A DNA stretch of 64,000 nucleotides from assembly GCF_000826685.1 (NCBI RefSeq), contig NZ_JROO01000010.1, positions 124,001 to 188,000 of the forward strand. Direction: 5' to 3'. Of this stretch, positions 42,909 to 51,818 are shown piece after piece (the stretch's first letter is position 1; the number at the start of each line of letters is the position of its first letter). The translations under genes and the position numbers were made by a program. Below the pieces are notes generated by a model that saw only the letters and a list, made by a program, of their open reading frames with translations, was not told where the DNA came from and made no database searches. The DNA is from Streptomonospora alba. GTDB taxonomy: Bacteria; Actinomycetota; Actinomycetes; Streptosporangiales; Streptosporangiaceae.

Positions 42909-45900
42909 TCACGCGAGGAGGGCGGCTATGCGGCTGATGTAGTCGTCGCGTCCGATGAATCCGCCGGCTCGGCCGGGTGGTACGGCGAGTCCGTCGACGA
43001 GGATCCCGAGGCGATCGGCGACGTCTTCCGCCGCCGTCGTGCGGGCGGTGCGGAGGAGGTCGGCGTCGCCGGGAAGCAGCGACCCCTGATTGAGGTGCCA
43101 GGCGGCGGAGTCGAGGACGACGTCGAGCCCATGGAGGCGTCGAGCCGATTCGAGCGCGCTTCGCCACGGACCGCTCATGGCGGCGAGGAGGCGGTCGAAC
43201 TCCTCGAGAGTGCGTCGTGTGAGGTGGACTCGGGCAAGCTCCTCGATCTCGGCGAGGTAGGGGTTGGGATCGCCGGGGTCGACGCGGTGGCTGAGTTGGT
43301 CGGCGAGAACGCGCTCGTGCAGGGAAACGAGGCGCAGTGTCGAGCGCGCGTCGCTCGTTCCGGGGCCGTCGGGCGCGGGGACGGGTGAGGTGTCGGTTCC
43401 GTCGAGGAGCTGTTTCCCAGCCTCAAGCAGCAGGAGCCGGGTGTCGCCTCCGGCCGCGTGGAAGGATTTGGCCATGTCCTCGTAGGCGGTGATGCGATTG
43501 GTGTGCAGTACGCCTTGGAAGCCGCACAGCCGCCGGCAGGTGGCGGTGACAGACTCCACCGTGGTGGCCGCAGCGGCTTTGGCGAGGGTGCGGTCGCGGT
43601 TGGCGGCGAGCCAGGGCGCATAGGCGGTGCCGCTGTCCGTCGCGCGCGGCTCGGCGGTGTTGGTGCCGAGGCGTTCGTCGGTGAAGTCGCGACGCACCTT
43701 CTCGACGTAGGAACCTGTGGCGTAGACACGTGCGATCGCCGAGGCGAGATCGCTGCTGTGGGTGGTGAACGTGAGCGCGGGGGTTCCCGGATCGCCGATG
43801 ATCCGCTGCGCGTTGTAGCGGAAGGCGATGGCGACCGCGGCGCGGGCGGCCGAGGCGAGGGCGACGGCGGCGAAGACGACGGCGGCGTTGACTCCTCCCA
43901 GGGACCGGGCGAGCCGCTGCGTCGGCGTCAGGGGATCGGTGACGCCGCCGCCGGTGATGACGGCGGTGTCGCGGAGCCAGTAGCCGAACGGGATCTCGGC
44001 GTCCCGGAAGCGGATCACCGAGTAGTCGAGTGGCACCGGCGCTCCGCCGGGCAGGATCGTCACATCGGCTCGGGGGTGCGGGAAGCGGAACGCGAACGCG
44101 TGGATTCCGTGGTCGGAGTCGTCGACGACGAGGCGGGCGTTGACGACCGCGGTGCGTCCGAGTCCGGTCCAGCCGACGTTGGGCATGATCTTCAGCGCAG
44201 CATCCTCGGGGGTGTGGAGCGTGAAGGTACCGCGCTCGCGGTCGTAGCGGGCCTCGGTGCGGATGGTGGTCTGGGATCCGCCGCGTCCGAGTTCGGTGGC
44301 GACGATCGCGCCGGGGGCGTCCATGGTGTCGAGGTCGGCGGTAAGGGCGTCCAGATCGTCGTCGGTGTGCCCGCATTCGACCAGAGCGGTTGTGGCGACG
44401 CCGTAGTGCACCATGGCGGCGTGCATCATGGCGGGATCGACGATTCCAGCCCATTCCATACCGGCCAGCAGGCGCATGGGGGAGTCGTGCAGCGCTCGGG
44501 CCGGCCCCAGGGCTCGGCCGAACGCCTGGAGGCGATGGTAGACGGCGCTGACGCCGGTGAGGTTCCAAGAGAACTCGGGCAGGTCGAGGAGTTCGTCGAG
44601 TTCGGCCCACACGGGCATGCGGTCGTGGAAGAGCGGATGCAGGGGCATTTCACCACCTCGATGTGCCGGTCGCGGCGAAGGTCGGGCAGGTGTTGCGGAA
44701 ATCGCCGCCGTTTCCCGGTCCGGTGGCGGGGAGGGCTCGTCTCCCAGTTCGGTGTACCAGTAGCGCTGCAGATTCCAGGTGCGCTTGGGAAGTCGCGGAC
44801 GCGCCGCGGTCTGGTCGGGCGGGGCGGCGAGGACGGCGTGGGCGTTGGCTCCGGAGAGTCCGAAAGAGGAGACGGCCGCCCGGCGACGGCCGTCCACGGG
44901 CCAGGGTTCGCAGGCGGTCGGCACGCGAAGCGCCGAGCCGTCCCAGTCGATGGCGGGCGCGAGGGCTGAGAGGTGCAGGGAAGCGGGCACCTGCCCGTGT
45001 TCGAGGGCGAGGACCGCCTTGAGGAAACCCGCGAGCCCGGCGACGGGTTCGAGGTGGCCGATGTTGGTCTTGACGGATCCGACGAGACACGGGCGCGCGT
45101 TGCCGCCGTAGACCTCGTGGAGGGCGGCGAGTTCGATGTCGTCGCCGGTACGGGTCCCCGGGCCGTGGGCCTCGACATAGGCGATCTCGCCGGGGCGGCG
45201 TCCCGCGTCGGCCAGGGCTTTGCGCATCATGCGAACCTGGCCCGGGCCGCTGGTGGCGACGATATTTCGGCCGGAGCGGCCGTTGGCGTTGACCGCGCTG
45301 CCTTCGACGACGGCGTGGATCGGATCGCCGTTGTGCAGGGCGTCGGAGAGGCGCCGCAGGAGGACGGCGGCGACGCCTTCGCCGCGAGGGTAACCGTCGG
45401 CGTCGACGCTGGCGAACGCGGAACGCCCGTGGGGCGAAAGGGCTTTCGCGAGGCCGTGGGAGGGTCCCCCATGGGGGTTGAGGATCAGGTGCGTTCCGGC
45501 GGCGACCGCGGTGTCGACTTCGCCGCTTCGGAGCGCCCGGCAGGCGGTGTGGACAGCGGTCAACGACGCCGAGCACGAGGTGTCGAGCGTGAGGCTGGGG
45601 CCTTGGAGGTCGAAGAAGTGCGACACCCGTCCGGACAGGAAGCTCTTGAGCCCTCCGCCGGACAGCGTGTACATGTTCGGCGGCTCAGCGGAGGTCGAAA
45701 GGTCCCAGTAGTCGGAATGGGACTCGCCGACCCAGATCCCGCTGCGCGGCCCCGCGAGGTCGGCGGCCGAGAGTCCGGCGTCGTCGAAGGACTCCTGGAC
45801 GGTCATGAGTAGCAAACGCAGGCGCGGATCCGAGCGGTGGGCCTCACGAGGGCCGAACCCGAAATGCCGGGCGTCGAACCGGTCGACGCCGTCGACGAAT

Positions 45901-46787
45901 CCGCCTGCGTTCATGATCTGCGGCTCTTCGTCGTCGCGGACGCGGTCGGCCGGGACGGGGCCGACGGCGCTGCGGCCGGTACGGAGCAGTTCCCAAAAGG
46001 AGGCGGGGTCGGCGGCTCCGGGGAACCGGCAGGCCATACCGATCACGGCGACGGGATCGGTGCGATGCCGGTCGACGGTGTCGCGCACGACGATGCGGAT
46101 CGATTCGTCGGGTTGTTCGGTGACGAGGAAATGGCCGGCGTCGACGAGATCGACGGAGATGTCAGCGTGGGTCGTCTCGCTCCATTCCGTCAGGCTGCCG
46201 GGGTCGAACAGCGGGTCCCGCCTGCCGCAGACGGCCGTGATGGGACAGGTCAGCGTGTACGGCGCGGGCCGGTAGCGACCCACGGCCGCGGCGTCGGCGC
46301 GGATGGCGTCGACGTTGGCACGGACCGCGTCGCGGGCGGATTCGGGGGCCCCGCCCAGCCGGATGACCTCGTCGACTACACCGTCGTCGGAGAGTTCGTG
46401 CTGGGAGGAGAACCGGCTCGGAGGCAAGTGGGGAGGCGGCGCGGAGAGGACGAACAATCGTTCGGGGCCGGTGCCGTGGCGTTGGCTGAGCAGGGCGGCC
46501 ACGGCGTGCGCGAGCCAGGCTCCCATCGAGTGGCCGAGGAAGTAGTAGGGCCCGTTCAGGAGGGGGATGACGTCGGAGGCGATGCCTTCGGCGAGTGTGT
46601 GCAGGGATGTGACGAGCGGCTCGTGTCGCCGCGGGCCTCTCCCGGGCAGCAGCACCGGGAGCACGTCTATACCGGGAACCCGCCAGTCCCCGAATAGGGA
46701 CGAAGGCGCGCCCGAGTAGGGGAAGCAGAGCAGGTGCTGGTCGGCGGCGGGGTCGGGGGTGTGTGCGAGCCACGGAGTCGACGCCAC
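42909..46787 (-). CDS. Thioesterase-ketosynthase-acyl-CoA-oxidase-like fusion protein
   Basis: 1292 residues with three domains. (1) Residues 1-240 are a type II thioesterase: LLCFPYSGAPSSLF, nucleophile GHSMG (S87), D191 in GRRDPLF, H219 in AGHFLV. (2) Residues 244-660 are a PKS-type ketosynthase: DPVAVIGMACRFPGA, C405 in DTSCSAS, H541 in EAHGPGT (usually EAHGTGT), H578 in KTNIGH; a post-KS linker LPKRTWNLQRYWY follows. (3) Residues about 716-1292 resemble an acyl-CoA oxidase: ALKIMPNVGWTGLGRTAVV, FRDAEIPFGYWL, GFQGVLHTNRITAY, then AAGGDTRLLLLEAG where acyl-CoA oxidases carry the catalytic Glu. No AT, KR, DH or ACP domain is present, so chains must come on a separate ACP. The GTG start has AAGGAG. 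It is the last gene of the operon. I know no characterised protein with this order. Confidence 0.88.
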   Translation of the reverse strand: MASTPWLAHTPDPAADQHLLCFPYSGAPSSLFGDWRVPGIDVLPVLLPGRGPRRHEPLVTSLHTLAEGIASDVIPLLNGPYYFLGHSMGAWLAHAVAALLSQRHGTGPERLFVLSAPPPHLPPSRFSSQHELSDDGVVDEVIRLGGAPESARDAVRANVDAIRADAAAVGRYRPAPYTLTCPITAVCGRRDPLFDPGSLTEWSETTHADISVDLVDAGHFLVTEQPDESIRIVVRDTVDRHRTDPVAVIGMACRFPGAADPASFWELLRTGRSAVGPVPADRVRDDEEPQIMNAGGFVDGVDRFDARHFGFGPREAHRSDPRLRLLLMTVQESFDDAGLSAADLAGPRSGIWVGESHSDYWDLSTSAEPPNMYTLSGGGLKSFLSGRVSHFFDLQGPSLTLDTSCSASLTAVHTACRALRSGEVDTAVAAGTHLILNPHGGPSHGLAKALSPHGRSAFASVDADGYPRGEGVAAVLLRRLSDALHNGDPIHAVVEGSAVNANGRSGRNIVATSGPGQVRMMRKALADAGRRPGEIAYVEAHGPGTRTGDDIELAALHEVYGGNARPCLVGSVKTNIGHLEPVAGLAGFLKAVLALEHGQVPASLHLSALAPAIDWDGSALRVPTACEPWPVDGRRRAAVSSFGLSGANAHAVLAAPPDQTAARPRLPKRTWNLQRYWYTELGDEPSPPPDRETAAISATPARPSPRPAHRGGEMPLHPLFHDRMPVWAELDELLDLPEFSWNLTGVSAVYHRLQAFGRALGPARALHDSPMRLLAGMEWAGIVDPAMMHAAMVHYGVATTALVECGHTDDDLDALTADLDTMDAPGAIVATELGRGGSQTTIRTEARYDRERGTFTLHTPEDAALKIMPNVGWTGLGRTAVVNARLVVDDSDHGIHAFAFRFPHPRADVTILPGGAPVPLDYSVIRFRDAEIPFGYWLRDTAVITGGGVTDPLTPTQRLARSLGGVNAAVVFAAVALASAARAAVAIAFRYNAQRIIGDPGTPALTFTTHSSDLASAIARVYATGSYVEKVRRDFTDERLGTNTAEPRATDSGTAYAPWLAANRDRTLAKAAAATTVESVTATCRRLCGFQGVLHTNRITAYEDMAKSFHAAGGDTRLLLLEAGKQLLDGTDTSPVPAPDGPGTSDARSTLRLVSLHERVLADQLSHRVDPGDPNPYLAEIEELARVHLTRRTLEEFDRLLAAMSGPWRSALESARRLHGLDVVLDSAAWHLNQGSLLPGDADLLRTARTTAAEDVADRLGILVDGLAVPPGRAGGFIGRDDYISRIAALLA

Positions 46788-46811
46788 GGCCCACTCCTTT
46801 CCGGGCGGGGA

Positions 46812-47573
46812 CTAGAACTGGCTGAATCCGCCGTCGACGCTGATCGCCGTCCCCGAGATGGCGGAGCCCTGGGGGGAGGCGAGAAGGGCGACGAGGGCGG
46901 CGACTTCGGCGGGGTCGACGATGCGGCCGAGGTCGCCGGTGTAGTGCTGGGCGGCGGTGGCGAAGTCGGCGCCGGCGGTTTCGATCGCGCCTTGCAGCTC
47001 GCGGGGGATCATCTCGGTGTCGGTCATGCCGGGGCAGACGGCGTTGACGCTGACGCCGCGGGCGGTGACCTCCTTGGCGAGGGTTTTGGTGAATCCGATG
47101 AGTGCGTGTTTGGAGGCGGTGTAGCCGGGAAGTCCAGCGACTCCGGTCTTGCCCGCGATAGAGGACATGTTGACGATCCGCCCGTAGCCCCGAGGCAGCA
47201 TGTGCCGCAATGCCGAGCGGCACGCCCAGAACGCCGAGTTGACGTTGAGGGTGAAGGCGCGGTCCAGGGTGTCGTCGTCGAGTTCGGTGACGGGACGTCC
47301 GTGGTCGGTGACGCCTCCGGCGTTGTTGACGAGTACGTCGATGCGGCGGTGATCGTCCACGGTCTGCTCGATGAGACGAGCGACCTGCGCGGGGTCGGTG
47401 GCGTCGCACTCGACGTAGCGGACACGGCTTCCGCCCAGGTCGGCGACCGCGTCGCGGCCGCGCTCGGGTGACCGGCCCGCGATGACGACGGTGGCACCGT
47501 CGGCGAGAAGCTTTTCTGCGCAGGCGAGCCCGATGCCTGCTGTGCCACCCGTGATGATTGCGACGTTTCCCAT
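46812..47573 (-). CDS. FabG-type 3-oxoacyl-ACP reductase (SDR)
   Basis: 253 residues: TGGTAGIG (8-15), NNAG (83-86), S138, and Y151/K155 in GYTASKHA; the ending SGTAISVDGGFSQF is typical. AGRSP after the second strand suits NADPH. It should reduce the 3-oxoacyl chain made by the ketosynthases in the same operon. AAGGAG with eight-base spacing precedes the ATG at 47573. It lies 20 bases after the FabF-like gene and 24 before the fusion gene. Confidence 0.92.
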   Translation of the reverse strand: MGNVAIITGGTAGIGLACAEKLLADGATVVIAGRSPERGRDAVADLGGSRVRYVECDATDPAQVARLIEQTVDDHRRIDVLVNNAGGVTDHGRPVTELDDDTLDRAFTLNVNSAFWACRSALRHMLPRGYGRIVNMSSIAGKTGVAGLPGYTASKHALIGFTKTLAKEVTARGVSVNAVCPGMTDTEMIPRELQGAIETAGADFATAAQHYTGDLGRIVDPAEVAALVALLASPQGSAISGTAISVDGGFSQF

Positions 47574-47593
47574 CGAAGCGGCTCCTTGTGAGG

Positions 47594-48826
47594 TTAGGCG
47601 GTGGTGAAGGCGAGGACGGCGTTGTGGCCGCCGAAGCCGAAGCTGCTGGAAATGGCGTTTTCCAGCGTCTGTGAACGGGCGTCGCCGATGACGAGGTCGA
47701 GGTCCTCGGCGCCTTTGCACGGTGTGGCGAGATTCGCTACGGGCGGCACGGTTCGGGTGTGTACCGCGAGCACGGTGTAGGCGGCCTCGATGGCGCCGGC
47801 CGCCCCCATCGTGTGGCCGGTGACGCCCTTCGTGGAGGTCACCACAGCGGTCGGTGCTGTGGCGGCCACGACCCCCGCCTCGACCGCGTCGCCCGTGGGG
47901 GTGGAGGTGGCGTGGGCGTTGACATGGGCGATGTCCCGTGGGGAGAGGCCGCCGTCGCGGCACGCCTGTGCGATCGCCTCCTTGGCGCCGCGGCCGTCGG
48001 GGGCGGGCGAAGTGATGTGGTACGCATCCGACGTGGTTCCGTACCCGGCCAACTTGGCGTAGCGGCTGATGCCGCGGGCGGCGGCATCGGACTCTCGTTC
48101 GAGCACGAGGACTCCCGCCCCCTCGCCCATGACGAACCCGTCGTGTTCGGCGTCAAAGGGCCGCGAAGCCTGGGCGGGCGGGAACCGGCTCCCCCGCGAC
48201 AAGGCCCGCAGCTTGTCGAATCCCGCCACCTGCAGCGGCGTTACGCTGGCGTCGGTGCCGCCGGCGACGACGACGTCGGCGGCACCTGAGCGCAGCAGCC
48301 CCAGTGCGGTGCCGATCGCCGTCGCGCCCGAGGCGCAGGCGGTGGAGACGACCACGGCCGGACCGGTGGTGCCCAGCTCGATCGACAGGATGCCAGCAAC
48401 CATGTTCGCCAGGGCGTTGGGCAGAAACCGGGCGTTGACGGCGTCCGGGCCCTCGGCCATGAGCCGTGCGTGGTTGTCTTCGAGCGTCTGCACCCCGCCG
48501 AACGCGGTCCCCATAACGACGGCCACGCGGGCCTCTTGCACCGCAGTCTGCGTGAGGCGGGCGTCGCCGAGGGCTTCTTGCGCTGCGACCAGAGCGAACT
48601 GCGTGCTGCGATCGTACCGGCGGGAGAGGCGCCGGCCGGTGAGGCGGCCGGCGTCGAATCCGCCCGGAACGGTACTGGCGAATCCGACAGGTGCGTGCGC
48701 GAGGGAGTCGAGGGCGCCGGCGGTCGGAATCCCGGAACAGACGGCCCTCCAGTTGGAGGCACGTCCGACGCCGGCGGGAGTGACGAGCCCAACGCCGGTG
48801 ACCGCGACCGGAGGGCTATCCGTCAC
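47594..48826 (-). CDS. FabF-type 3-oxoacyl-ACP synthase (ketosynthase II)
   Basis: 410 residues with an intact decarboxylating triad: C164 in STACASGA, H305 in NAHATSTPTGD and H338 in GHTMGAAGAIEA. The ends MxxxPVAVTGVGLVTPAG and SFGFGGHNAVLAF are canonical. It extends an acyl chain with malonyl-ACP. Because Cys is present it is a true synthase and not a chain-length-factor partner. GTG start; its first 11 bases overlap the ACP gene, so the two are coupled. It has a second, different ketosynthase for company in the fusion protein. Confidence 0.93.
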   Translation of the reverse strand: MTDSPPVAVTGVGLVTPAGVGRASNWRAVCSGIPTAGALDSLAHAPVGFASTVPGGFDAGRLTGRRLSRRYDRSTQFALVAAQEALGDARLTQTAVQEARVAVVMGTAFGGVQTLEDNHARLMAEGPDAVNARFLPNALANMVAGILSIELGTTGPAVVVSTACASGATAIGTALGLLRSGAADVVVAGGTDASVTPLQVAGFDKLRALSRGSRFPPAQASRPFDAEHDGFVMGEGAGVLVLERESDAAARGISRYAKLAGYGTTSDAYHITSPAPDGRGAKEAIAQACRDGGLSPRDIAHVNAHATSTPTGDAVEAGVVAATAPTAVVTSTKGVTGHTMGAAGAIEAAYTVLAVHTRTVPPVANLATPCKGAEDLDLVIGDARSQTLENAISSSFGFGGHNAVLAFTTA

Positions 48827-49067
48827 GGTGCTCAGCTCCCGCCTTCCCGGAGACGACGCCGACTACCTGCTCGACGGTGCTCTGTGTGGTCAGTTCGTCT
48901 TCACCGATCCTGATGCCGAACTTGTGCTGGAGGATGTCGCCGAGTTCGACGGCGGCGACGGAATCGACCCCGATATCCTCAAGGGTGTTCCCAGGAATTA
49001 TCTCGTCGGCTGGTATATCGAATTCCTCGCTCAGGATTCCGGATACCTCTGCGGATATATCAAGCAA
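48816..49067 (-). CDS. Acyl carrier protein
   Basis: 83 residues from a TTG with AAAGGAA upstream. LEDIGVDSVAAVELGDILQ carries the phosphopantetheine Ser (S36) in the GVDS motif; the rest is the acidic four-helix ACP fold. It is the only carrier protein in the operon and must serve both ketosynthases, the reductase and perhaps the oxidase-like domain. It is the first gene of the operon, and the following KS gene overlaps its end. Confidence 0.92.
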   Translation of the reverse strand: MLDISAEVSGILSEEFDIPADEIIPGNTLEDIGVDSVAAVELGDILQHKFGIRIGEDELTTQSTVEQVVGVVSGKAGAEHRDG

Positions 49068-49572
49068 TCTGATTCCTTTCGCGAAATGCCGGTTCGGTGG
49101 CGTGCTCGTCAGGTATCGACGTCCCTACGCACGTCTCCGGTGTACGAACGAAGCGAAAATCCGTACCTGTTCGTCCCTGGAAACATCCCCATTCCACCGT
49201 GCGCGGTCCGCAGAACGGAAGGGAGAGCGCGGGCGAACGTGTCAATGCCCAGGGGTGGACTCAACAGGTTCATTGCGTTCGCGGCGTTTCGTCGCTGAAT
49301 ACCTTCGGGAAAACCCGGTGTGCGGATTGCGCGCCCGCTCCCACGCCGGGGGCGGCCGCATCCCCCGGGACCGCGTCCGGCTCTGCTCGAGGCTTGCTGC
49401 CATCGACCCGGCGGCGCGGATTCACGCGGTGGGCACCAAGGGCGCGGGCCTCCCGCGAGCCGTCCAGCGCCGCGATCCGCGGTCATGAACGTCATGAAGG
49501 CTCATCCCGTGCCCCCCTCGCGGTTTCCGTTCCTAACCCGTCGTCGAGGCGGCGACCTCTAGTGCCCTAGAC
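49068..49572. other. Divergent promoter region of the biosynthetic operon
   Basis: About 500 bases between the ACP gene (minus) and the IspH-like gene (plus). I see no gene. GC drops at both ends (49070-49150 and 49570-49740), consistent with promoters in both directions, but I cannot assign boxes. Confidence 0.5.
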
Positions 49573-50547
49573 GTGTCCTTTTCAGGAAATACAAGGCCAA
49601 ACCATGCAATGTGGACTCGTTTCTTTTGTGGGAGATCGCCCTATTTGGACCACGAACCCATTCGGAAAAACATGCGGCTGCGGTTTCACTCGTTTTCGAT
49701 CGGCGATAACTATATCGCTGGAGGGCGGTCCGCCGGCGGTCGATTGAGTTCCAGAAGATATGTGAGGGCTGGTGTGGGAAGAACACGGATATTGGTGTGG
49801 CTCGCCGCGTCCGGTGTGCGCAAGGGCGAAATCGTCGTATTGCAGTGCTTCCGTGATCCCCACCGGGGTTGGGTGCCCTGTCCGGCGGCGCCGCTGGTCG
49901 CCGCCCATGCGGACGGCCGAGGACGCGAGGTGCGCACGTATGAACTCGACATGGCCCCTGAGGCCGGAGAAGACGCGACTGTCTGCGCTGCCAGCTATAT
50001 CGATCCCCGGACCGGTCTTCCTGTCGGTGTTGCGATCGGTGCCCGCTCCGACGATGCCGGGGCGATGGCGATCGCGCGCGACGTCACGGAGTCCTGGATG
50101 GCCGTCATGCGGTCACGGCGCCTACTCCTGTGTGACCGGAGTTGTGGGTCCGGGTGCGCGCGAATCGATTCGTCCGACGTCGTCTTCGTGCTCGGGGACG
50201 CTCCTGCAGCGGAGGCCTGCGGCATTGCCGTTCGACCTGAGCACCCGCGTGCGGCGGTACACGTCGTCGACGACCGCATGGTCGTCGCACCGGAATGGCT
50301 CGCCGGACGCAGGGATGTCGGAGTGGTTCTGGGGGAGAACGTCCGCCCCACGCTCGTTCGCACACTGCTCAGTGCCCTCGACGGCGTGGGACCGGTGGTC
50401 GTCGACCACTGTGTGCCCCGGGCCGGCGGGGCGGGCGTCCAGGCGCCGACGTCGGTCGACGCGCGAGGCGATGCGCGTCACCGCGTTCCGGTATCGGGAC
50501 GCCAAAGTGCGGTGGCCCGCGCCAGTAGTCCGCGTGCGACCTCATGA
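49573..50547 (+). CDS. Degenerate IspH/LytB-like protein (start uncertain)
   Basis: The open frame allows 324 residues, but the first 60-75 come from AT-richer DNA and may be untranslated; in-frame GTG/TTG codons near 49762-49792 are alternatives. By eye the core resembles IspH (HMBPP reductase). VPCPAAPLVAAHADGRG sits like the family's ATCPLVxKVHxEAR Cys, LLLCDRSCGSGCARI like ICYATQNRQ, and the C-terminus VHVVDDRMVVAPEWLAGRRD, VGVVLGENVRPTLVRTLL like the end of IspH. The N-terminal PRGFCAGV motif is not visible, so a normal 4Fe-4S site is unlikely. It is divergent from the ACP-KS operon. Its 3' end overlaps the regulator gene by 70 bases. Confidence 0.4.
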   Translation: MSFSGNTRPNHAMWTRFFCGRSPYLDHEPIRKNMRLRFHSFSIGDNYIAGGRSAGGRLSSRRYVRAGVGRTRILVWLAASGVRKGEIVVLQCFRDPHRGWVPCPAAPLVAAHADGRGREVRTYELDMAPEAGEDATVCAASYIDPRTGLPVGVAIGARSDDAGAMAIARDVTESWMAVMRSRRLLLCDRSCGSGCARIDSSDVVFVLGDAPAAEACGIAVRPEHPRAAVHVVDDRMVVAPEWLAGRRDVGVVLGENVRPTLVRTLLSALDGVGPVVVDHCVPRAGGAGVQAPTSVDARGDARHRVPVSGRQSAVARASSPRATS

Positions 50548-51818
50548 GCGGCGTGGGGCCGGACACGGGACCGCAGGACGGCGAGTGCCGATCGAGCCCG
50601 TCCGCTGCGAATCGAGGGATAGATATCCAGGAAGCGGTGCCAGCTCGACACCGCTTGTTCGAGTTGTCCCTGATCCAGGTGGTGCTCGGCAAGGCGCGCG
50701 CAGATGAGAGCTGTCGAGCGTCGCTCGCACGCCGGGCGCCACTGCACGGCGTTCGTGAAATCGAGAGTGGCGCCGGACCGGTCCCCCAATAGGCTTCGGA
50801 CAACGGCGCGCTGGTGGGCGAACGCTGCCCAGTGGTAGGTGACCGTTCCGGGGCCGCTCGTCGCCGCCTCCATGTACCGCTCGGCCGAGCTGAGGCAGGA
50901 GAGCGCCGCGTCCCGGTTGTCCCTACCGGCGTGGGCGACGGCGAGCTGGCCATGAAGGAAAGCGCTCGACGCGTCGTCGGTGCCGCGCGCAGCGGCATCG
51001 ACGGCCGCGCCGGCGAGATCGAGCGCCTGGTGGCGATGTCCGAGATGCCACGCCTGCACGCTCATCGCACGCAGCGTCACCGCATACCCCCACGCGTCGG
51101 CACCTTCAGCCGCGAGCAGGAGGGAAGCCCGGTAAAACCGTTGCGAAATACCGTGCTCCTCCAGATCGAAATAGGCGAAGCCGCACAGGTAGCTGAGCCT
51201 CGCAGACGTGCGAAGCAGCCGGCGCCGTGTGTCGGTACTGCCCGGAGAGCGCAACCAGGGGGCAACGGTGCGGTGAAGGTATTCGCCGAGGAACGGGGCG
51301 ACCCTTGACGCGCCGTGTACCGCCTCGGTTCTGGAGAAGATCTCCAGCATCTCCTCGCTGGTCTCGAGCTCGTCCTCTCCCACAGGTCCCGAATACGGGG
51401 TTTGGCGGTGTGCCGGCGGGAATTCGGTGGCGGGGCGCCACACGGGAACGTCCAGGTCGTGCAGGTTGAAGACGTATCGATGATCCCATCCGCTCTCGGC
51501 GGAGGAGCCGAGCCTCTCGAGCTGGGTCACCGCGTCGCCGCCGTCCTGCTCTGCGGAGCCGCCGCCGGCGAATCCCGCGTCTGCCGCGGTGACCGTTCGG
51601 CCCAGACTCCGTGACAGGACTTCCGCCACGAGGTCGGGCACAGGCCACCGAGGACGGGTCCCCGACCGCCACTGACTCACCGAGGCGCGCCCGTACCTCA
51701 GGCCCACCCCCATCTCCGCACCTATCGCGTTGACCTTCTTCGCCAACTCCTCGCCGCTCAATCGTGCTTCCTGCTGTAGCCGGATCAGACTCTGATTCGA
51801 GACTGGTTCGTCCACCAT
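50478..51818 (-). CDS. XRE-type regulator with TPR-like C-terminus
   Basis: 446 residues. The N-terminal helix-turn-helix (LIRLQQEARLSGEELAKKVN, then YGRASVSQWRSGTRPRWPVP) is followed by a long helical TPR-like region (about 170-430). Such proteins are common pathway regulators at actinomycete biosynthetic loci, where the TPR part senses a signal or peptide. It is convergent with the IspH-like gene and likely regulates the 42.9-49.1 kb operon. The ATG is preceded by a weak ribosome site and an AT-rich region (51840-51990). Confidence 0.85.
   Translation of the reverse strand: MVDEPVSNQSLIRLQQEARLSGEELAKKVNAIGAEMGVGLRYGRASVSQWRSGTRPRWPVPDLVAEVLSRSLGRTVTAADAGFAGGGSAEQDGGDAVTQLERLGSSAESGWDHRYVFNLHDLDVPVWRPATEFPPAHRQTPYSGPVGEDELETSEEMLEIFSRTEAVHGASRVAPFLGEYLHRTVAPWLRSPGSTDTRRRLLRTSARLSYLCGFAYFDLEEHGISQRFYRASLLLAAEGADAWGYAVTLRAMSVQAWHLGHRHQALDLAGAAVDAAARGTDDASSAFLHGQLAVAHAGRDNRDAALSCLSSAERYMEAATSGPGTVTYHWAAFAHQRAVVRSLLGDRSGATLDFTNAVQWRPACERRSTALICARLAEHHLDQGQLEQAVSSWHRFLDIYPSIRSGRARSALAVLRSRVRPHAAHEVARGLLARATALWRPDTGTR

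Noticed and set aside
43458-44969. A 503-codon plus-strand frame rich in Gly, Val and Asp.
   Set aside because: Antisense to the TE-KS-ACOX gene and without recognisable motifs.
42909-46787. Modular type I PKS.
   Set aside because: No acyltransferase, ketoreductase or integral ACP domain is present; only one KS, with TE in front and an oxidase-like domain behind.
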